Shown: piece by piece, positions 59,307 through 64,000 of the stretch
Position numbering within the stretch: the stretch's first letter is position 1
How the letters are laid out: each line of letters begins with the position of its first letter
Source: Odiellus spinosus
Taxonomy: Eukaryota; Arthropoda; Arachnida; Opiliones; Phalangiidae
NCBI GenBank assembly: GCA_963920705.1
Contig: OY987226.1
Coordinates: 1,738,501-1,802,500, forward strand
Length of the DNA stretch: 64,000 nucleotides
Direction: 5' to 3'
Program-made: the position numbers and the translations under genes
The notes under the pieces: generated by a model
Told to the model about the DNA's origin: nothing
Seen by the model: the letters and a program-made list of their open reading frames with translations, nothing else
Databases searched by the model: none

Positions 59307-60270
59307 GTACGATACATTGTTTTATAATCTACATTTACGAATACGACAAATTTTAGATTTCAAGGAATCGATCACTTTTTTGGATTTAATCCAAAACATG
59401 TTCTAAGTTTAACGTAAAAATCTCGAAAAGAGAGTAATGGTTACCAAACTATCAATTTTTAGATATTCTTAACCTTAAACTTTATTTAGAGCGTAGATTG
59501 ATTCGAATTACGATTAAGAAGGTTGCTCGTGACGTCAATTTCTTGTCTCTCAACACGCACCAAGGTACGGCAAAGAATATCTGGGATTTGAATACTTGGA
59601 CATGATTTGAGTTTTAAAATTACAGTAATTTTGGAAATTGATTAATTAATCGGAGATTGATTGTAAAGAGTCAAACTTCATAAAGAAAACATTAATCTGA
59701 ATAACTCCATTTGAACTGAATTATAGGGATTTCTCCCGAAGTAAATTTGTCGCGAATACAAGGAAGAAAAAAAAAGTTAATTATAAATCCGAAAATGTCA
59801 CTAATCACTATAACCCTAATTAACCCTCGCGACCGCCTGCAAATACTCTGGAAATCATTATCCCAACATGGAAAGAATGATGAAATTAACCGTGGATAAA
59901 TCTTAGAACTCCACTACGGGTACCTACTCTAATTATCTAAGAAACTAAATATTAGAGATAAAGGGGAACCTTTTGGTTTGCACACGCTGTACACTCAAAC
60001 TGATTTGACATGTAGTTTAGAAGAAAAAAATAAATAAAAATAAATCTAGGGTTATAGAAGAAGCGACAACCGCAAAGACGTCAAAGATTCGACTTCTAGC
60101 TTCCGATCCCGCGAAAAAAACTATTTTAAGTATTCGCCAGATGAATCTACGAGAAGAACACTAGACGTATTATATATTTTAAAGGGAGGGTCAAACACAC
60201 TTTTATAAAAAATATATAATAATTATCTAATTAAGACTGTCCAGTTATGGGAAACGTCGAAATGATAAAA
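59307..60270. other. Gene-free sequence
   Basis: TTTTAAAGGGAGGGTCAAAC at about 60176 looks like an isolated D left end. No gene supported. Confidence 0.5.
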
Positions 60271-60733
60271 TTCGTTACAAACTAGGCCTTGGAATCGATT
60301 TAAATCACTTCAAAGCGTTTCCCTAGAGTAGAGCGAACGGAAAAACCGTCTTTTCTCGAATCGATTTGATTCCATTTCTCGAAACTGCTTCGGGAACCAG
60401 TCCCATACTGATAGATGTAGCTATACGATAAATCGATTTCTATAAGGATAACGAGTGAGGCTTAAAACGATTCCTGTCGATTTGAATATCGGTTTGATTT
60501 TATAGTTTCAAATCGATTAAGAAACGTGATCGTAGCTATGATCTTTATAAATCGATTTATCGTAGCTTCATCTATCGGTTCAGTTGAAACCAGCCGAATC
60601 TGTACGAAACTGGTTCCCGAAGCAGTTTCGACAAATCGAATCAAATCGATAAGACGGTTTCCCGTTCAGACGAGTAAAGCGAAACGTTTTGAAAAGGTTT
60701 AAATCGATTCCAAGGCCTAGTATGAACGCGGCT
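60271..60733. mobile_element. B1 inverted dimer, related to the one at 16.3-16.8 kb
   Basis: A plus-strand B1 (60271-60537) joined at GATCGTAGCTATGATCTTTA to a reverse-strand B1 piece ending TATGAACGCGGCT. The same junction and the same following 45 bp (TTACTAGAAATTCCATT, GGGTTTTT) are found at 16600-16865. Confidence 0.85.
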
Positions 60734-62689
60734 TTACTAGAAATTCCATTAATTTTGGGACAATCTTTGTGGGTTTTTCAAATTGATTAAGAAATAATTA
60801 TTTTAAATGATGATTAATAAAATTTATTAAATAAACCACTTTGTAAAACCGAAATCCAAAACCACCAGCACTTCAATATTTTCAAACACGCTAATTTTGT
60901 TTAACGCGTGAAATTGTCCCTTAAGTCTTACTCACGTTTATAATTAACTAATATTATAAATAAATAACCTTCAATGCTAGATAGTTGTCTAATTTAAATA
61001 TAATTTAACAAAAATTTGCATAGTCGAGTATCAAACGCGATCAAATCAAGTTAATTGTTTCAACAACCTTTGGAAAAAAATAAAAAAAAATAAAAAATTA
61101 AATAAAATTTTAACCAATGATACGTAGAAAAGTGTTTAAGACGACAGAATCCTCTCGTATTATCACCGAGTTCCTTCCCGGAAATCAAAATTTAATCTAA
61201 ACCAAAATCTCCTCGCTTCGATGTCCGCTGCCAAGAAAATATTTCACAAAGCACCTTTATCCAATGGCAAGGACAAAGCAACTTGTCGAAAAACTCTTCG
61301 GAGGTAAAAATTACGTTTGAACACGAATGCCAAGATGTAAACATTGACAATTTCTACGAATCTCATTACGAGTCCTTGGAGGAAGCTCTTTTAATTCGGG
61401 TGCCTAACACCGGGGGTCGCTTAACCAAGACGATTTTAGCTTAGGAAAAAGGGGGCGTTACTGTCTCTCGAGGCGCGAATTAATGGGAAATGAATACTAA
61501 TTGGAACACTCCCAAGAAAGATTGACCAAAAAGACCGAGTTAGAAACTAGCTTCTTCAATCTTTAGACTTTCTTCGTTCGTCGAAACAACTTTGTCCGCA
61601 ATATTTCGCGACATCTCTCTCTCTCTTTTAAATATATGGTAGTAAGCTTTTAAGTTTCAAGTCGGGCGGTTTACCTCAAACGCTTCTTAAAGAAGTGATT
61701 GAGTGTGGAAAAGCAACGGGTTATGAGTTTGTGTGAGATTTTTTATTCCCGAGATAGGACGTGTGACTGACTTCTCTTCAAGTAAAATAATTATGAAGCA
61801 AACAGTATTTGAAATTTTTTCCCTCGCGTTCGGGGTGCAACAAATCGTAATAACTAGATTGTCCGGTAAGCTTTGAATCATTAAAACATTTCATAATTAG
61901 AATTCGTGGTAGAGAAGTATTTTTAATTTGGTTTTAAAAATGAAGAAACGAGTTTAGGATGAATGGTGAGATTAAAAATGAATGGCCAGATTTACACGAA
62001 TGATAAGGCTTCAAACCCGAATCGGGTGCTTCGACATTTAGTGAGCTTGTAACCCCCCACCCAAAACTGGTCTAGGACCAGGCTATATGGACAGACTGTT
62101 ATTATTAGTGTAATTATCAAACATATAACCCTAAACTACCCAATTACAAACGAGACAGACAGTTCTCATTATAATGTCTACATAAATTCATCCATGTTTC
62201 TCTCATTAAAACAATTATTCCATAGTAATTATCAAGAACAGAGCAAAATAAAAAATATGTTCTGATTAAAATTGATCCAGCTCTATAACCTGGAGATAAG
62301 ATAAACAATCATTGGAATAATCGCGCAGTGACCTTTTCACTGAACCCTAGCTCGTTTTAAGAGAATGACCCCAAATAATCCCACATGGTTCCCAACCTTT
62401 CAAAGGGGTAAAAAAAATGTTACAATATTACGTATGGTAAAGTTGGGCAATGTGTCAAGTGGGCTCGCGGATCAGTTCTCAATTTTTAGTATTCTTTTCC
62501 CAAAATATTTCCGATTTACAACCAAATTGGCAAGAATTGAGAATTTACTTTAATTTAAAATTCGATTAAGTTAATTTTTTAAATTAAAAAAATTGTTCTT
62601 TTAGTATAAAACATTTTAAACAAGTTGGTATGAAAATGGTTGTTTAAAACTTGCAATGGCATTAAACAATCTTGCCCATGTTAAAAACA
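60734..62689. other. Mostly gene-free sequence
   Basis: Weak exon-like ATG at 61221 (see rejected items). CT-rich run at 61613-61628. No confident feature. Confidence 0.45.
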
Positions 62690-63015
62690 TTGTTTAAACA
62701 TTTTGATCGCAATTATTTAAATTGAAATACTTTTCAACTGTCAAAAATGTTTATTTTTAATTAGCGGGCTCTTTCGACATCATGAAAAATTCGATAAATA
62801 TACGATTAAGGGGGCTCTCTTGACGTTTAACTCATTATAATGAAAAGTACAAAATGGTAAAAACTAATAGCTTAAATCTTTTAAAACACGATTTCAATTA
62901 AAACGGTTTCAATTGTGAAAAGTGTTTATTTTTAATTCGCGAGCTCTTTTGACATCGAGAAAAATACGGTAAATATACGTATATGGGGGCTCTTTTGACG
63001 CTGAACTCATTATAA
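62690..63015. repeat. Two tandem copies of a 175-bp segment
   Basis: GTTTATTTTTAATTAGCGGG (from 62749) and GTTTATTTTTAATTCGCGAG (from 62924) start matching stretches that both continue with GGGGGCTCT(C/T)TTGACG and AACTCATTATAATG. The two copies have diverged by several substitutions. Confidence 0.8.
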
Positions 63016-63154
63016 TGGTATTTATTCTATAGCAAGGTTGATATCTAGCATATACGTGGCTTGGAAATGGGAAAGAGTGTTTCTCTAATGTATCTGTATT
63101 TTTCCTTTTTCCCTTCCTCGGATCTCTCTCATCACTCGATGGATTCTCACGCAG

Positions 63155-63327
63155 GATCTAGCGATAATCGGCTGAGCTTCGGTAGAAACGTGGTCATGCA
63201 GCAAGGCAAACTACAGCCTTCTAAGTCGAGTAGTCGCTTAGCTAGCGTGCCAAAGAGGCTTTGGAAAGCCAGGGCCAAATCTCAAACAAGAATATCAGCG
63301 GGGCACGTAGGATTATGGATTCCGGAG
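63155..63327 (+). CDS. Candidate internal coding exon, unidentified gene
   Basis: A long pyrimidine tract (63098-63130) leads to TCACGCAG|GATCTAGCG; the donor is CCGGAG|GTAAGA. The open frame encodes SSDNRLSFGRNVVMQQGKL and later SVPKRLWKARAKSQ, then WIPE at the splice site. It is Ser/Lys/Arg-rich and has normal codon composition. Start phase 1 and end phase 0. The basic segment followed by an aromatic Trp motif faintly recalls the region before the RhoGAP domain of ARHGAP6-like proteins; I would not name it on that. The gene would continue beyond the window. Confidence 0.5.
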
Positions 63328-63420
63328 GTAAGAGGATCATTTTTATATCACTCACTTATACCAAAAGTAAATAGCTAGAAGTAGGTATCCTGGTCTTTTT
63401 TATGGGCCTTCCAATTTTTG

Positions 63421-63526
63421 GGCTTTTGGCGGGAAACAGCGAATGAATACAAGACAGGAGGGAGAGGTAAAGACGGCACGAGACTGTCTCGTGATTTTGA
63501 AAAATTCATCAGATGTTTCCCGCCAA
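63421..63526. repeat. Inverted repeat with canonical E2F-site arms
   Basis: GCTTTTGGCGGGAAAC and GTTTCCCGCCAAAAGC are exact inverted copies about 75 bp apart. Each contains TTTGGCGGGAAA, the textbook palindromic E2F site. It lies just after the candidate exon at 63155. Confidence 0.75.
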
Positions 63527-64000
63527 AAGCTAAATCACACTAGTTAAAGGGGAAACCAATACTACTTCCTCCTATTTACTTCCGCTTATACCGTAGCTAG
63601 GAAAAAAAAAAAAAAATCGAGGCTAACTGGTACTCGAGGTTATCCAAAAATTAAATTCAACTATACCTCGCAAAGAATAATTTGAAAAATGCATCGAAGA
63701 GTAACTATAAAATAATTTTACGAACTGAAACTAGTGTAAACATGATTGGACTAAGTGAAAGTAGGCTTAACAAGGATCTAATCATAGAGCCCCTTCTTAA
63801 GCCTATTTCAAAGAGAGGATGAAGAGGAAAATGGAGTGTTTTTTTATTGATTATGCTTCTAAAATAACTAGTGTCAAAGTAAATATAGTTATGGCTTGAT
63901 ATACACTATCTCTTCTAACGTTTAAGTACAGAATATAATACTTTTATCCTTTGTCTTCCACTGTACCAATTTCACGCACCATAGATAGAGATGTCCCTCT
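63527..64000. other. Gene-free sequence
   Basis: GTAGGCTTAACAAGGATCTA (about 63763) and CTTAAGCCTATTTCAAAGAG are a pair of D-like or related words, as at about 15037. No gene supported. Confidence 0.45.

Noticed and set aside
61221..61303. ATG opening MSAAKKIFHKAPLSNGKDK with a GTAAAA donor, like a first exon
   Set aside because: It ends in phase 2 and does not fit the acceptor at 63155 (which needs phase 1); only 27 codons and a weak donor. Kept as a note, not a feature.
1..64000. Search for CRISPR arrays, bacterial defence genes or a viral insertion
   Set aside because: Direct repeats here are head-to-tail minisatellites without unique spacers, and no bacterial-type or viral protein is recognisable; the coding content is animal and intron-bearing.

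Overview
The window is nuclear DNA of an animal, most likely an arthropod. It is AT-rich, has GT-AG introns, and is crowded with short non-autonomous transposons and minisatellites. Two genes are certain. One is a minus-strand innexin (11282-13497, two exons, 389 aa) whose extracellular-loop cysteines and YYQWV motif match arthropod innexins. The other is a complete plus-strand TRPN mechanosensory channel orthologous to Drosophila NOMPC (17100-34393, 29 exons by my splice model, 1742 aa). Both are read from the sequence plus remembered family features; no search was run.

Layout. 0-11 kb is gene-free: a 23-bp minisatellite, a 13-bp minisatellite made of E2F-like sites, two copies of a 340-bp inverted-repeat element (family A), several copies of a TIR family (B1 about 300 bp, B2 about 183 bp), and a fold-back element (E). 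11.3-13.5 kb is the innexin; its only intron is almost all a 27-bp minisatellite, and an inverted pair of the same composite B element brackets the gene. 17.1-34.4 kb is the TRPN gene. Its first two introns are about 3.6 kb and hold a 31-bp minisatellite and A, B elements; smaller introns of 51-824 bp follow, several of them carrying transposons. 34.4-64 kb is repeat-rich: a C family (36.4, 45.6, 50.2, 51.4, 53.4 kb), a 2.5-kb 30-bp array (40.5-43.1 kb), a 16-bp array (47.4-48.3 kb), TTAA-flanked fold-backs (D family) and hAT-like MITEs. Two small exon-like segments (43.79 and 63.16 kb) have compatible splice phases and may belong to a third plus-strand gene running off the right edge.

How the genes relate. 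The innexin makes gap junctions and TRPN makes a mechanically gated cation channel; nothing in the sequence shows co-regulation, and they are divergently oriented (innexin minus, TRPN plus) with 3.6 kb between their start codons. The most informative parts of the window are the exact match of TRPN exons to its 29 ankyrin repeats, and the nested transposons, which reveal target-site duplications and relative insertion order. I found no CRISPR, no bacterial-type system, no tRNA or rRNA gene, and no intact transposase.
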